NCBI GenBank assembly: GCA_017163975.1
Contig: JAFFSR010000221.1
Coordinates: forward strand, 3,782,001 to 3,846,000
DNA length: 64,000 nt
Source of the DNA: Anastatus disparis
Lineage: Eukaryota > Arthropoda > Insecta > Hymenoptera > Eupelmidae
Reading direction: 5' to 3'
Positions 1 to 11,040 of this stretch are shown here, in pieces; the stretch's first letter is position 1; each line of letters begins with the position of its first letter. Both the position numbers and the translations under genes were made by a program. The notes beneath the pieces are model-generated. The model had not been told where the DNA came from. It made no database searches and saw nothing but the letters and a program-made list of their open reading frames with translations.

Positions 1-602
1 CATATGGATTATACACATAAATCACAAGATCCAAATTGTATATAAGCTTTTTTTACCCTCGTCTCAGCCATAATATAGCACCATAATTTTTATATGCAAT
101 ATTCCCTTCTACATGATAGATTACAGTATTTCTTGTTAACCCTAAAACACCTTCCCCCCCTTCGCTTATTACATCACAAAATTCATGAAAATTATTTGTT
201 AATAAAAATTCGCTATCTGCATCACGTTTTTTTAAACATTTTTTTAATAAAACCTGGATTGCACGTTATAGCTGTATCATATTAGCGTAGAATGTTTAGA
301 CTGTATCCTGCTTTCTCTGAGCTAAATTTTCCTATAAACATATTATTTTTAAGCCTTCCATTACTTCGTGTACGAATAGTAGTAAGAGAAAAAAGGAAGA
401 ATTTCTATATTCAAATTTATTTATTCCGTTTCGATTTGACGGTTATGAAAACTATTTTTTATATGGTTCCTGTTGTAAAAACAAATAGAAGTAACTGTCG
501 TACAACGTTAATAGAAAAAAAAAATTCATTCATTCACTGTTTCAGCTTTCTATCAGATGAACAAATGAAAATAAAAATAATTAAAAACAAAAATTAAATT
601 GC
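1..602. other. AT-rich intergenic or intronic sequence
   Basis: No supported gene. Open frames of 60-100 codons here have Phe/Ile/Leu/Lys-rich composition expected of AT-rich noncoding DNA and no recognisable domain. Several A or T homopolymers are present. Confidence 0.6.
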
Positions 603-788
603 CCCGTTAGAGAAGAGCTCTCTGCTGTATTAGTTGATCCATTTGATCCAGTCTCCTCCGAGTGTGCGATAAATCGAATTCCAATGGAATAAAAAAAAAA
701 ATTAATCATACGTGAACTTCTTGAAACTGAAACAATGTCAGGAGATATCATGCGCCCGTTCATCAACAACGAAAAGAAACAAGTGTAA
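603..788 (+). pseudogene. coding-like fragment broken by one in-frame stop
   Basis: One plus-strand frame stays open from 603 to 689, meets TAA at 690-692 directly before an A run, then continues in the same frame to a second TAA at 786-788. The translation looks protein-like rather than low complexity: it includes VLVDPFDPVSSECAINRIP before the stop and RELLETETMSGDIMRPF after it. Base composition is clearly richer in GC than the flanks. A weak splice acceptor ending in TTAG lies at 607-610. It could be the last exon of a gene entering from the left, a degraded exon or processed pseudogene, or chance. I do not recognise the protein family, so no function is given. Confidence 0.3.
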
Positions 789-959
789 TGCAGAAAGAAA
801 AAAAGCAGAAAAAAAGGGTTAATGAACGCGATGGAAGGAAGGGGAATGAATGTATAAATAAAAATTGCATGTAATTAGTAAAATAATAAAAGAAATTAAT
901 TTTTATCCACAGCATTTGTAGCGATTTATATATGAGATATCTTTCTCTCGCGCAATATA

Positions 960-1300
960 CATATATGTATCTCAAAAAAAAAAGAGAGAAAGAGAGAAAA
1001 GGAAGAGTAAAAGAAGAGTAAAGAGAAAAAGAGAGAGAGAGAGAGAGAGAAAGAGTCCGGTTAGATGAGTAGAGCCCGCGGGGTAGCGTAATCCTGCCGT
1101 TCTCTTCCTGCTTCCTCTAACTCTCTTTTTCTTCTATATACCCCCTTCATTCTATTTTTTTTTTTTTTATTTTTTGCTCTCTTTCACTCCTATTTTCCAT
1201 CACAAGCTATATCTCCTCTTTCCATCTCTCTCTCTCGCTATGTTTCTGCTCTTTTTCTCCTCCTGTTCTCTCTCTTCTGCCCTCCCCCCCCCCCTCCCCT
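960..1300. repeat. polypurine then polypyrimidine low-complexity tract
   Basis: GA-rich sequence (about 980-1055, including a (GA)n run near 1028-1050) is followed after about 80 bp by CT-rich sequence (1100-1300) with a C9-type run near 1284. It is GC-richer than the surroundings. Such paired purine/pyrimidine tracts often lie at insect promoters or 5' leaders; that role is inferred. Confidence 0.6.
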
Positions 1301-1302
1301 CT

Positions 1303-1440
1303 TATATATAATTCAGGGCAGCACGCTATTGGTTGAGCTAGCTAGTGACGTCACTGGAAAACCAGCAGTATAACAAGAGCGTATATAGCGTACATACTAT
1401 ATAGCGCATAGTACATACTGTATAGGACTATGAGAGAAAA
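1303..1440. promoter_or_regulatory. promoter-like cluster: TATA-like, CCAAT and palindromic CRE
   Basis: A TATATATA-type stretch lies at about 1303-1309. An inverted CCAAT box (ATTGG) lies at 1328-1332. A perfect palindromic cAMP-response element, GTGACGTCAC, lies at 1345-1354. Further TATA-like steps are scattered over 1381-1430. The block is unusually complex for this AT-rich region and sits beside a polypurine/polypyrimidine tract. The motifs are direct observations; promoter activity and the gene served are inferred and unknown. Confidence 0.4.
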
Positions 1441-1493
1441 ACAGGACACAAGAGAAGGAGAGAGAAACGTTGGACGAACGAAAAAGAGGATAT

Positions 1494-1501
<8 letters not shown>

Positions 1502-1540
<39 letters not shown>
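1502..1540. repeat. (TA)n microsatellite
   Basis: Uninterrupted TA dinucleotides for about 39 bp. It creates spurious open frames on both strands made of Tyr-Ile repeats. Confidence 0.95.
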
Positions 1541-1541
<1 letters not shown>

Positions 1542-2522
1542 CGAAAAACGAAAGGATAGAAAATCGAGAGGAAAAAGAGATACATCTGTATAGATATATA
1601 TGTATAAAGGATAACAATTTTCACTAAAAATATGTTGTCGGATGAGCTAAAATGCTACGTGTTTTGCAACGCGTTCACATGTACGCGCATACATTCACGT
1701 ATATACACAGGTTTATAAAGTTTATAACGTAATACAAAAAATTTTGTTAAATTTTGACAATTTACTCTTTTTATCGCTCGGTTATTAATTATCTAATGAG
1801 CAATTTTTTCAAATGAATTGCTCATTAGGATTACTGTTAGAATTATTTAAAATTTCGAATATCACGTGAAACATAAATATGAATGTGGTGATGAAAGATT
1901 TCATCGATGCTGATTGCATCTATTTTCATTTTAGAATTTATGAATCATATATAAATAATAAAAATTATTTCTGGATTATTAAATGAAATGAATTACCAAA
2001 CTATTGAATAAACAGAATTTAATCTAATAAATTACCTGAAAAGTACATTTTAAAACTACCTTTAAGACTTAAAACACTTTAAAAAACTTTTAAAATTTTC
2101 TTGTCAATAATTCAGCAGTTAAAAAAACAAAATAACACTAAATTCCAAAAAAAAAATATTGCTCCTAATTCTTAAAGTTGATTAATTAAGCTATCGATTT
2201 TTCGAGTAAATTCGATGCTTTAAATTTAGATTAAAATAAAGTTTTAACGAAAAAGGAAAGAAGATACTAGAAAAAGAAGTTAATTTTGGAACAGGGCTTA
2301 CAGGACTACGATCGATAATGCTACAAGTTACGTTAGTTATAGAGTTTCTTTGATAAATTATATTTTCATTTTATATTGTTTTTTAAGTTAAACAATGATG
2401 ATATTTCTACTAATGATGGAAATAATTTTTTTTTAAATTTTACAAATTCATGTTTGTTGCAATAGTTAAAGAAAAAGGATAAAAATTTCAGTTTTAAAAT
2501 ATTATCGAGTAATGCAATTTAA

Positions 2523-2654
2523 GGTCCGTCCATTAGCAAGTGTTCTTGTTAAATTTGTGAAAAAGCGCATTATTTTCTAAATTTAAAGGGAACATTAAAA
2601 AGAAAAAAAGGATATTTTTCCTAAATTCAACAAGAATATCCATTAACGGATTTG
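2523..2654. repeat. short fold-back (MITE-like) element
   Basis: Imperfect inverted repeats of roughly 33 bp: the left arm at 2523-2555 contains TTCTTGTTAAATTT, and the right arm at 2622-2654 reads TTCTTGTTGAATTT on the other strand. No target duplication is obvious. Origin as a MITE is inferred from structure alone. Confidence 0.4.
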
Positions 2655-4178
2655 GATAGTGTATGCGAAAATCGTAAATAAAATTTTCAATAATTATTTT
2701 TTTTACCATTTGAGTTTAAATCGATAATAACAGTAATGATTTTTTGTTAAGTTAAAAGATTAAAAATGGAAGACCAAAATAATGCATTGAAAATTTTTAA
2801 ACTTATTTTCTTAAAATAGTTATAAAAATTATTTTATAAAATATGATATTTATGAAACAAAGGTTAATAGAAAATTTGGATTACTTCAATATGCAAGTCT
2901 ATACTTTAATTTTTCAAATGTAAATAAGCTAATTAATAATTGTTAATTGGAGTCGATAAACTTACATAAAAAAAATTATTCTAAATTTTTAATTTAAAAA
3001 AAAAATATGTGTATTTTCGAAAAAATAATTGAAATGGCTATACGGATAATAAACTTCTAAAATTTTAAACTATACAAACAAGATCATTAAAAGGATAACA
3101 GTTGAAAAAGAAGACAAAGAAAAGAAAAAATCCGATATAAAATGAAGCTAGAAAAATTGAAAAAAAGTAAAAATTTTCAAAGGTACAGTAGATTAACCGC
3201 GATAACACATAGAAAACAAAAAGAAAGAGAGGAACGAACACACGGCGCGCGTGCTTAACTGATGAACGATGTGTAAAACGAGAAATAAAAGAAAAGGAGA
3301 AGAAGAAAAAGACAAAAAAAAAAAAGAGAGAGAGAACTAAAACATGCGAAAGAGAGATAAAGTCATAGAGGACTGTGACCACATGGAAGTTGACAGTTTG
3401 ATGAGAAGGAAGTAGTTTCTCGCTGGCAGTGGTCAGACATACGGCTCAGGAATCAGAGACCACGAGTAGAACTCTCTCTGTATATATAGAATTTATGTGT
3501 TATATACTGTACTTGCAAATGCATTAGAAAGACAGACAGAGAGAGAAAGGGTCGGGAATATAGGGGGATAACTTCAAACAGCATATTCGTAATATGTGTA
3601 CTCTATACATATAGTATATTTGCTTTAGTCTCTCCAAATTGGAACATTATTAGGACATGATGTGAAAGGGATGGGGAAGGAGAGAGGGGGGGGGAGGGGG
3701 CTAACAACCACAAGGAATAATCGCAATGGTCAAAGCTTCGATTATATTTCCATTCAATTTAGATGTATTATCGTTTCTTCAATCAAGCTTTTGGATATAG
3801 TGTTGCCAAAACTATAATAATTGTCTCAGCTTCAACGTTTACGAGACTTTGTAATGACTAATTAATTGCTATGGAATTTCATTAACTTTTATTTTGATTT
3901 TAACTGATAAGATGATGATACGAATTATTTGGAAAAAAGAAAAGTTATCTCGTATGTTTTTGATGAAAAAAGTTTATAAAATACAGGGAAGTACAGCGTA
4001 AGTGTGACGCTTTTTTTAAATCAAAACATAAATATTAATCATAATTTTTGTTAAATCTATATCTAATAGTAATGGTTTCATTAAAAAATCTTATTTATTT
4101 TGAAAAATGAGAAAATATATATTTTCTTAAGAAATCTGTCAATTAACTAATAATTTTTGTTTCAAATTTTTATTTAAA

Positions 4179-4215
<37 letters not shown>

Positions 4216-4510
4216 AAAATGATATTTTCTCTCAATCGATTGCACCGATCAAAGTTTAAATTAACATACTTGAATATCAAGTCTTGATTCAAAGAAGTAA
4301 AAAATCCTGAAAATAACTAATGTTCTTTATGCTACTCTAAACATTAATTTAATTCATAAATACACACATATCACTGAAAACACTATATAAAAAAGGGGTA
4401 AAAAATCATTCACTGGAAAAGAGACAAATCAAGCAAAGTTTGAATGATAAATAAGAGATTTAGCATGTGAGAATATAACACACTAGAGGGATGTGCACGA
4501 GGAAAGAAAA

Positions 4511-4543
4511 ACTCGTAGAACTCTGTAAAAGAGTTTTACGAGT
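4511..4543. repeat. 13-bp hairpin
   Basis: Stem 4511-4523 pairs with 4531-4543 (ACTCGTAGAACTC with GAGTTTTACGAGT, one G-T pair) around a 7-nt loop. An A run follows. No function is assigned. Confidence 0.5.
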
Positions 4544-5124
4544 ATAAAAAAAAAAGAGAAGAGTAAAGGCCCGAGAATTTCTTTCTTAAGAATCACCTGT
4601 TGACTGTACTTTCGAAATGTAGGGAAATTAAAGAAAGCTAGGGGATGTGATCCTCAAGGGTCGACTACTGTTAGATAAGCTTGGAAAAAGAAAGAAAGAA
4701 AGAAAGATAGAATTATAGAGACTTTAAGATAGAGAAAAACAGAGAGAAAAAAGGAAAAGAAGAATGAGAAACTTAAAACTCTTTAAGAAGTTTAACAACT
4801 ATGCCCGATCCATTTACCCTTGAATATCGTCTATTATACGTATATTTAAATTCTTCATCTTTTCACTTTTCTTCGATTGTTTTTTGTACCTTGTTTCTTT
4901 TACTTACATTCTATATATTTTTCTAAAATATTCATGAAGTAATTTCTATGAATATGTAAATTAATGCAGTTGACTCTTTTCTGTTGATTTTATAATTAAC
5001 AAATGAAAAGAGAAAGTACGGCGTGATTTAAAAAATTTCAAACATATGTGTATAAAAATAATATACTAAAATTGTTTTATCAAATCATAATAATATAATG
5101 GTAATTATAAAGCAAGAAGTCCAT

Positions 5125-5275
5125 TTGCCGAGCTAAAATTTTTAGATAAACACATAGATTTTTAGATAAACACACTCGTCAAGTTCGACCTCAACTTGAC
5201 GTGGATTCGAACCCGCGTCCTTCGAGTTGCGATTGTGTCAATCAGTAAGTCACTGCAGCACATCTACGCCAATCC
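5125..5275 (-). mobile_element. tRNA-like SINE fragment, family distinct from the main one
   Basis: On the minus strand a clear box B (GGGTTCGAATCC) lies at about 5198-5215, preceded by a degraded tRNA-like head. The sequence differs from the abundant SINE family of this window: there is no TCGGTAGAGC-type box A and no shared tail. A short near-duplicate (TTTTTAGATAAACACA) lies on the far side at 5139-5174. It could be a second SINE family or a tRNA pseudogene. Confidence 0.4.
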
Positions 5276-5279
5276 CTTT

Positions 5280-7570
5280 TAAGTTATACATACTTTTGAA
5301 ATCGCATGAACTAAATACTACATATAAAAAAATAAAAAAATACTTTGTTTCTGTGGTAAAAAAATCATAAATTTCAAAGCTTTAATATCATTATAACACA
5401 TTGACTTGTTTATAAATATATTAAAATCTTTAATAACGTGCAATTTTCGTGAAAAACGTGTAATAAATCTAATCACAGCAATACCTTTCTTTCCTCTATC
5501 CTATTACCATTGATAAAAAAGGGCAATTCCTAACCTCAAAGCACAAATCTTATTATTAATTATCGAACAAACTAACAATCGAAAAGCTATATGGTATTTG
5601 TAATAGTGTTTGAAAACAGTTGCTAACGGAATTTTTCCCAAGAGACATCTTTGTGTGTATACATACCAGTTTTCTTAGCGCACCTTAAACTACATCATAT
5701 GTTTAACACAGCTTACATAGATATCGATAAAAGTTCCCTTGGGACTTGTTTAACCTATCAAGTCGCATATATACAACTTTTATACGTATGTACAATGTAT
5801 GCGCATAATAAGAGTTTAGAACATTGATAATCAAAGCAATGTAATAAGAAGAAAAAATTGGTAGATGTTACGGATGAGTTGATCAACAGGAAGCTTAAAT
5901 GTAAAAAACCAGCTTTTTACTTAAAGATATACTGACAAAAATAGACTCTTAAGGTGACTACAGAGGTTTAACTTCATTTCGCGGTTTAAAAATTAAACTC
6001 TGAGTTAATTAAATTTTTTGGATACTTAAATTTTTCACCATTCTTCGGGTTTCAAAAAATAGTGAAAAATGAAAAAAACTAAAAAATTTTATAAATTAAA
6101 AGCGTGATTTGTAAACTAAAAAATTAAACCTAACCTAATCTCTGAAGTCGCCTTAAATTAAACATATTTCTGTTTGAATCCCATAGAAATCCGTTTAAAA
6201 AATGAATCTGTGTGACGAAAATGGCGTTAATATCAAATTAATTTGATAGGTATTCTATTTCTTTTATAAACAAAAGATTTTCTATTAGCAGCAAAATTAT
6301 AAAATCATTGGACCTTACTAAGAGTTGCAGCGCAACAAGACCTATACGCTCTTGATCTGAAATTTTTTTTTTATCAATAACAAGAAGTCATATTATACAA
6401 TGTTGTCCAATGTTACAGCGTTAAAGCTGTTAGTATTAACTTGAAAGTAATCATAGTTTCAAGTCCACTGCTCTTCGTTTCTCAAAGAAACAGAAAAAAG
6501 GAAAAATGTTTCGCTTGAAAACTTAAATGACATCATGTTTCATTCTGTTAAATACGTTGATACGCTCTGTATTTTGCACTTATTCATTTGATGTGACTTT
6601 TGAAAACTTGTTACTACATTATTTTTCCGATAAATAATTGCACGAATAAAATAAATTTTCAATAAAAGGTTTAATGCATATATTTAGTTACATTTTACAT
6701 TGGCATGTTTAATGGTCTAAATATTTTAAAAAATTAATTTTTTTTTCAAATTTCATGCAATTATGTTTCTATTAAACTCTTAGAGGTCCAAGATTTCGAA
6801 TACTTTAGAAGTTTATTATTTTTGTTGAAAAGTGATTTGTAGAGCCCAACTTGGAACCAAACCAAGATTGAATGTTGATGATTCGAACGATGGTACCATA
6901 TGAATTAATCTCGATTTTCTAAGGACTAATCAAGAATGTATTTTAAATAATTATTCAAATATTGATTGAATCAATAAACCAGGATAAAATATTTATGTAT
7001 AAAATTTAAATCTCAAAAATGCATTAGTAATAATAATGTAACATTGCTGAAATTAAGTCAAAAATATCAGAAAATATGTTATAAATTATGCAACATCGAA
7101 ATAAATGTAGTGTCAAAGTGGAAAATTAGTTCCTAGAACTCTAAAATTATTCTTCTTAATACAATTAAGGATGTTCTATGATTATATCAAAATGTACAGA
7201 AATGCATGAAACTTCAAAATATGATAATTTAACATATAGAGAACAAGCTAGAATTTTTTCAGTATTTTTTATCGCGAGTTTTTTATTAAAAATCTAGTTT
7301 AAAAATAGTCCCAAATAACATTGCTCTTATGAGAGACTGAAGCAATTTTTGCTTATGTCTTGAATTTTTCATATACGCAATGTACAGAATTAAAAAAAAA
7401 AACTGATATTATGAAAGAATAGGTTTTAAGGAATAATTTGATATTTTGTTTTTTATGCCTCATCGGAAATTTCGCAAAGATAAATGTACTTAAAGTTTAT
7501 ATTTTCATTCATTATCGGAACACTATCACAAAAAAATGAAAAAGTTGGCAGCACCGTACAAATATATATA
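5280..7570. other. AT-rich intergenic sequence
   Basis: No gene, no reliable coding frame. It contains the small TIR element at 5949-6156. Otherwise homopolymer-rich AT sequence. Confidence 0.6.
5949..6156. mobile_element. 208-bp TIR element (MITE-like)
   Basis: The ends are imperfect inverted repeats: TTAAGGTGACTACAGAG on the left, TTAAGGCGACTTCAGAG read inward from the right. There is no coding capacity. Structure supports a nonautonomous DNA transposon; superfamily not determined. Confidence 0.5.
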
Positions 7571-7572
7571 GA

Positions 7573-8017
7573 TTTATGTCGTCGTAGGCCGTATTCGGTG
7601 GAATACCTATAGACCACGCTAAATTTGTATAGGCATTGCATACGTTCATGCTAATATCTCGACGATATTCTCTCTGTCAATATTCCCTTAGGGAGTATTG
7701 ACAGCTCTATACTCCCTAAGAGAGTATTGACAGATCGAGATATCGCACAGCATGGTCGTATATGACGCGAGTGACATCGATTCGTAGGTTAGTGAAAACA
7801 AAAGAATGTCGTTAGATATGTCAATGCTCATACAAATTCATATAAAATCTTAACTTTACAGAATGTTTTGTTTAAACAAATTTTCAAAGTTAAACAGTTA
7901 ATAAGTAAAATAAATAAGTAAATAATGACATTATTTACTTTTTTTTAACAAAACATATATCATTAATTTTAAAAAATCATTTTTATAGTTCCTCATACGG
8001 CCTACCAACGACATAAA
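7573..8017. mobile_element. 445-bp TIR element (MITE-like)
   Basis: The left end TTTATGTCGTCGTAGGCCG (7573-7591) is matched by the right end (7995-8017), which reads TTTATGTCGTTGGTAGGCCG on the other strand. Inside, a palindrome (7674-7704) and a partial second copy (7709-7733) repeat the motif GGGAGTATTGACAG. There is no coding capacity. It lies directly beside the hairpin element at 8025-8192. Confidence 0.55.
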
Positions 8018-8024
8018 CTTATCT

Positions 8025-8192
8025 ACGTAACTTGGGAGTACGAAGGATTCTGAATCCAGGCTTGACTAAAGTGCTTGTTGCTTGAGCAGCAGTCAGTCTC
8101 GGGCGCGCTTCGCGCGCCCTCGACTAACTGCTACTCAAGCGACAAACACTTTAGTCTCGCCTGTATTCATCCTTCGTACTCCCAAGTTACGT
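8025..8192. mobile_element. 168-bp nearly perfect palindrome (hairpin MITE)
   Basis: The whole element folds on itself. It begins ACGTAACTTGGGAGTACG and ends with the reverse complement of the same sequence; arms of about 80 bp meet at a GC-only apex, GGGCGCGCTTCGCGCGCCC (8102-8120). Arms differ at scattered positions, so they are diverged copies and not an assembly artefact of one perfect palindrome. GC content is far above the surroundings. Confidence 0.7.
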
Positions 8193-8199
8193 ATATAAC

Positions 8200-8810
8200 T
8201 AATACTTATCTGGTAGTCTTTATAACAGCTGACTTACGAACGTAAGTTTTGAGGTTATAATACGAAGGAAGACTGTGATGCGTCAATAATTGATATAAAA
8301 AGTAAATGAATAATTTATATAAAAACTAAAAAAGTTAATATCCAATGATATTTTATGGTTTTACATTTATTTTTTATGTAATTTATTTAGACTGATTTTT
8401 TTTTTCTAAGATTGGTAGCTCTACATCTTTCAATGCTTTTAACCCATGTCTCCCCTGTCCCCGCTACCCTCCCTTTGGCATCATAGAACATCCTTAAATA
8501 AAACGATCTTTTATATTTCGACAAGTTGGAAGTTTGACACTTGGAATTCGAATGCTGATCAATAAAAAAAAGGAACAGGTTTTTCTACGATACCCATTAA
8601 AAGTCAATTTGCTAACGATAATGGTTTCGTTATTACAACGTCAAATTATGGTGGTCTACTGTTAATGAGAAAAAAATGTCAACTTTTTTATTAATTAATT
8701 ATGGTTTAAAATCAGAACAAATCGTAATAGAAGAATCTTTATAATTTTAATATTTCAATTGTAATAATTATGATTATTTTTTCTATAATTTATTACTAAA
8801 TGTTCTTACG
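8200..8810. other. AT-rich intergenic sequence
   Basis: No gene or ordered repeat recognised. Confidence 0.6.
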
Positions 8811-8811
8811 A

Positions 8812-9455
8812 TGAGAGGTTCAGGCCTCCAGATAACGGATTATGCTCAAACTTTGGAATAAGTTTTCAGGCATGAAAATACAGAGAAAATCAGAATTTCA
8901 GATCCTAATGCTCAATATTTCCTTTGTTACAGCTAACTGAAAAATGTCACTGAAAATGTTACTAGATTTTACAACGTTTATAATTATTTAGCATTAATAG
9001 CTAGAAGCTTAAAACTTTTTTCAAATAAAAGATGAGCTCAAATACTTTCGGAATAGCAAATTTAATATATCGAAACACTATTTTTTACTGAAATTACAGA
9101 GTAATAAAACTGAATCAAATCTCAGCTTTTATTATTAATTAATATTTTAAAAAGGCAATTCAGGTCCAATTTTTATTACTCTATAACTTTGAAAAAAGTA
9201 CTATTTCAGTATATATTGCTATTTCGAAAGGATTGAAGTCCAGCATTTAAAAAAGCTTTAAGCTTCTAGCTCAATGCCATAGAACTATAAGCGTTTGAAA
9301 ATCTAGTAACTTTTCCAGTGACATTCTTAAGTTGCCCATAGCAAGAGAAATATTGAGCGTTAGGGTCTAAAATTCTTATTTTCTCCATAATTTTACCCTT
9401 GAAATTTTATTTCAGGGGTAAAATTATGGGTTATACCTGGATCTCTCCTGGTGAG
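8812..9455. mobile_element. about 640-bp fold-back element
   Basis: Two diverged arms of about 300 bp lie in inverse orientation. Anchors on the left are GCTCAATATTTCC (about 8911), AATGTCACTGAAAATG (8943) and GCTAGAAGCTTAAA (8999). Each is found in matching order on the opposite strand of the right arm (9160-9455). There is no coding potential. Target-site duplication not clear. Confidence 0.6.
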
Positions 9456-9459
9456 TAAT

Positions 9460-10000
9460 GCAAAAAATTATTTAATTATTATATCTATTACATTTTCACA
9501 AAATCTAAAGATAAATATGCTATTGGTTTTTTATTTTAAAAATAGAAATTTTTAAATTATAGATATAAAGTAAAGCGATTTTGAGTAAAAAAATATTGTA
9601 AATTTTCTTTTTGATATTAAATAAATGAAATATTATAAGATTTCTATATTAATCATTTCATATTAATTAAAATTTAAAAAACTATTTAATACTCATTTGA
9701 GCTGGTCATAAATTAAAATTTAGAATATCTTTAATGCAAAAATTATAATTACATAAAGCAAAATAAAATACTTTTCTTTGACAATTTAGGGCCTAATGTA
9801 AACGACAATTCATGCATGAATAATTATTATATAATTATACATGTTTTAAATAAAAAAAAAGTTTTATCAATGTTTGAGGTTTTAGTGACAGTGTATTTTT
9901 GAGAAATAATATTTATAAATTAAAAAAAAATTCTTTTACGTTCTTCTAACCTCAAAATCGCAACTTCTTTTCTCATTTTCGGCTCTCAGAACGTAAAATT
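9460..10000. other. AT-rich intergenic sequence
   Basis: No gene or ordered repeat recognised. Confidence 0.55.
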
Positions 10001-10003
10001 CAT

Positions 10004-10119
10004 TACGTTACTTGGACAAAAAGGCTTTTTAACGAAACTCGTTACAAACCTCGTCTTCGGCTCGGCTTGTAATCTTCTCGTTTCGTAAAAAAAGCCTATC
10101 TGTCCACGGAACGTAATGT
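10004..10119. mobile_element. hairpin element, copy 1 of a TACATTACGT family
   Basis: Arms ACGTTACTTGGACA (left) and ACGTTCCGTGGACA (right, other strand) continue to a shared GGCTTTTT...ACGAAAC. The stem flanks a GC-richer core. A related element with the same end motif (TACATTACGT), the same GGCTTT and CGAAAC blocks and a similar GC-rich middle lies at 29649-29770. Confidence 0.5.
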
Positions 10120-11040
10120 ACTATTACCTAAACGTTTATTTTTATTGTATTTAAAGAGCTCGCAGAACAAGTAGAAAAAACTGTAATTATTTTTCTAATA
10201 TGTTTATGGAAAAGCGTCATTCACTATTGGTTGGACAAAATTTTGAAGAATAATTTATAAGGTCAAACGTGAAGTGTTAAATCAAAAATTGATTTTTCGT
10301 CGATCAAAATAGCTTCATTTGTCTTATAAAAGATAAAGAGATGGTTGATACAATGTTTTTTTTTAGTTTAACAATTCGTAGTAATTTTTTAATTACTCTT
10401 TTATTCGAAAATTTTTATAACAACTAAGAAAGGAAAGCGTACAAAATTTTCTTTAAAAAACAATATTATATAAATCAATTATGCTATTCACCTATTTAAA
10501 AATGAATTGGCATAAAGAAATTGAATTTTTATCAATCAGCCTGAAATCCATACATAAAATAAAAAAAAAGGTCAAAACAAAAAACAGAGTCTAATTTCAA
10601 CCTTGTAAGCACAAAAGCCCAGATAACAAAGTATCAACTTCATTCTCGAAACAATACTATTCGAATGAGCGCATATGTAAAAGCTACTTTAGAAGAATAA
10701 AAGCAATCATGAAGGGATTACAAAAACAGCGAAGTTGAAGTTAACAAATAAATTACGAACAAAGGCACTTGCATCGTTCAATCAGTTTGATTAGCTGAGA
10801 AAAGGATGTCCGCATATTTAAAGAATTTAATGAAATTTCTAGGTTTCAAAATGTTAAATTGTAGATCATCGATGAGGAGTCTATGAGCATGAATTTTTTA
10901 AACATTTTTGAAAAAAACGTTAATTTTAACCAAGCTTTTTTACAGATAAGAAAATAAAAAGAAAGTTAAAATTTACAAAACCTAAACGTACACAAATTTA
11001 TACTGCGATAAAAAAAAAGTACAAGCAAATGATGACGAGC
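10120..11040. other. AT-rich intergenic sequence
   Basis: No gene or ordered repeat recognised. Confidence 0.55.

Larger units (their letters stand above)
1560..5120. other. AT-rich intergenic sequence with small hairpins and GA-rich island
   Basis: No gene seen. Contents worth noting: a perfect 13-bp stem at 1793-1805/1816-1828; a small fold-back at 2523-2654; a GA-rich island at about 3290-3720 ending in a G-rich run near 3685; an (AT)n run at 4183-4212; a 13-bp hairpin at 4511-4543; and a (GAAA)n run at about 4685-4707. Confidence 0.6.

Noticed and set aside
1351..1627. Open frames across the (TA)n repeat
   Set aside because: Tyr-Ile repeats produced by the microsatellite on both strands.
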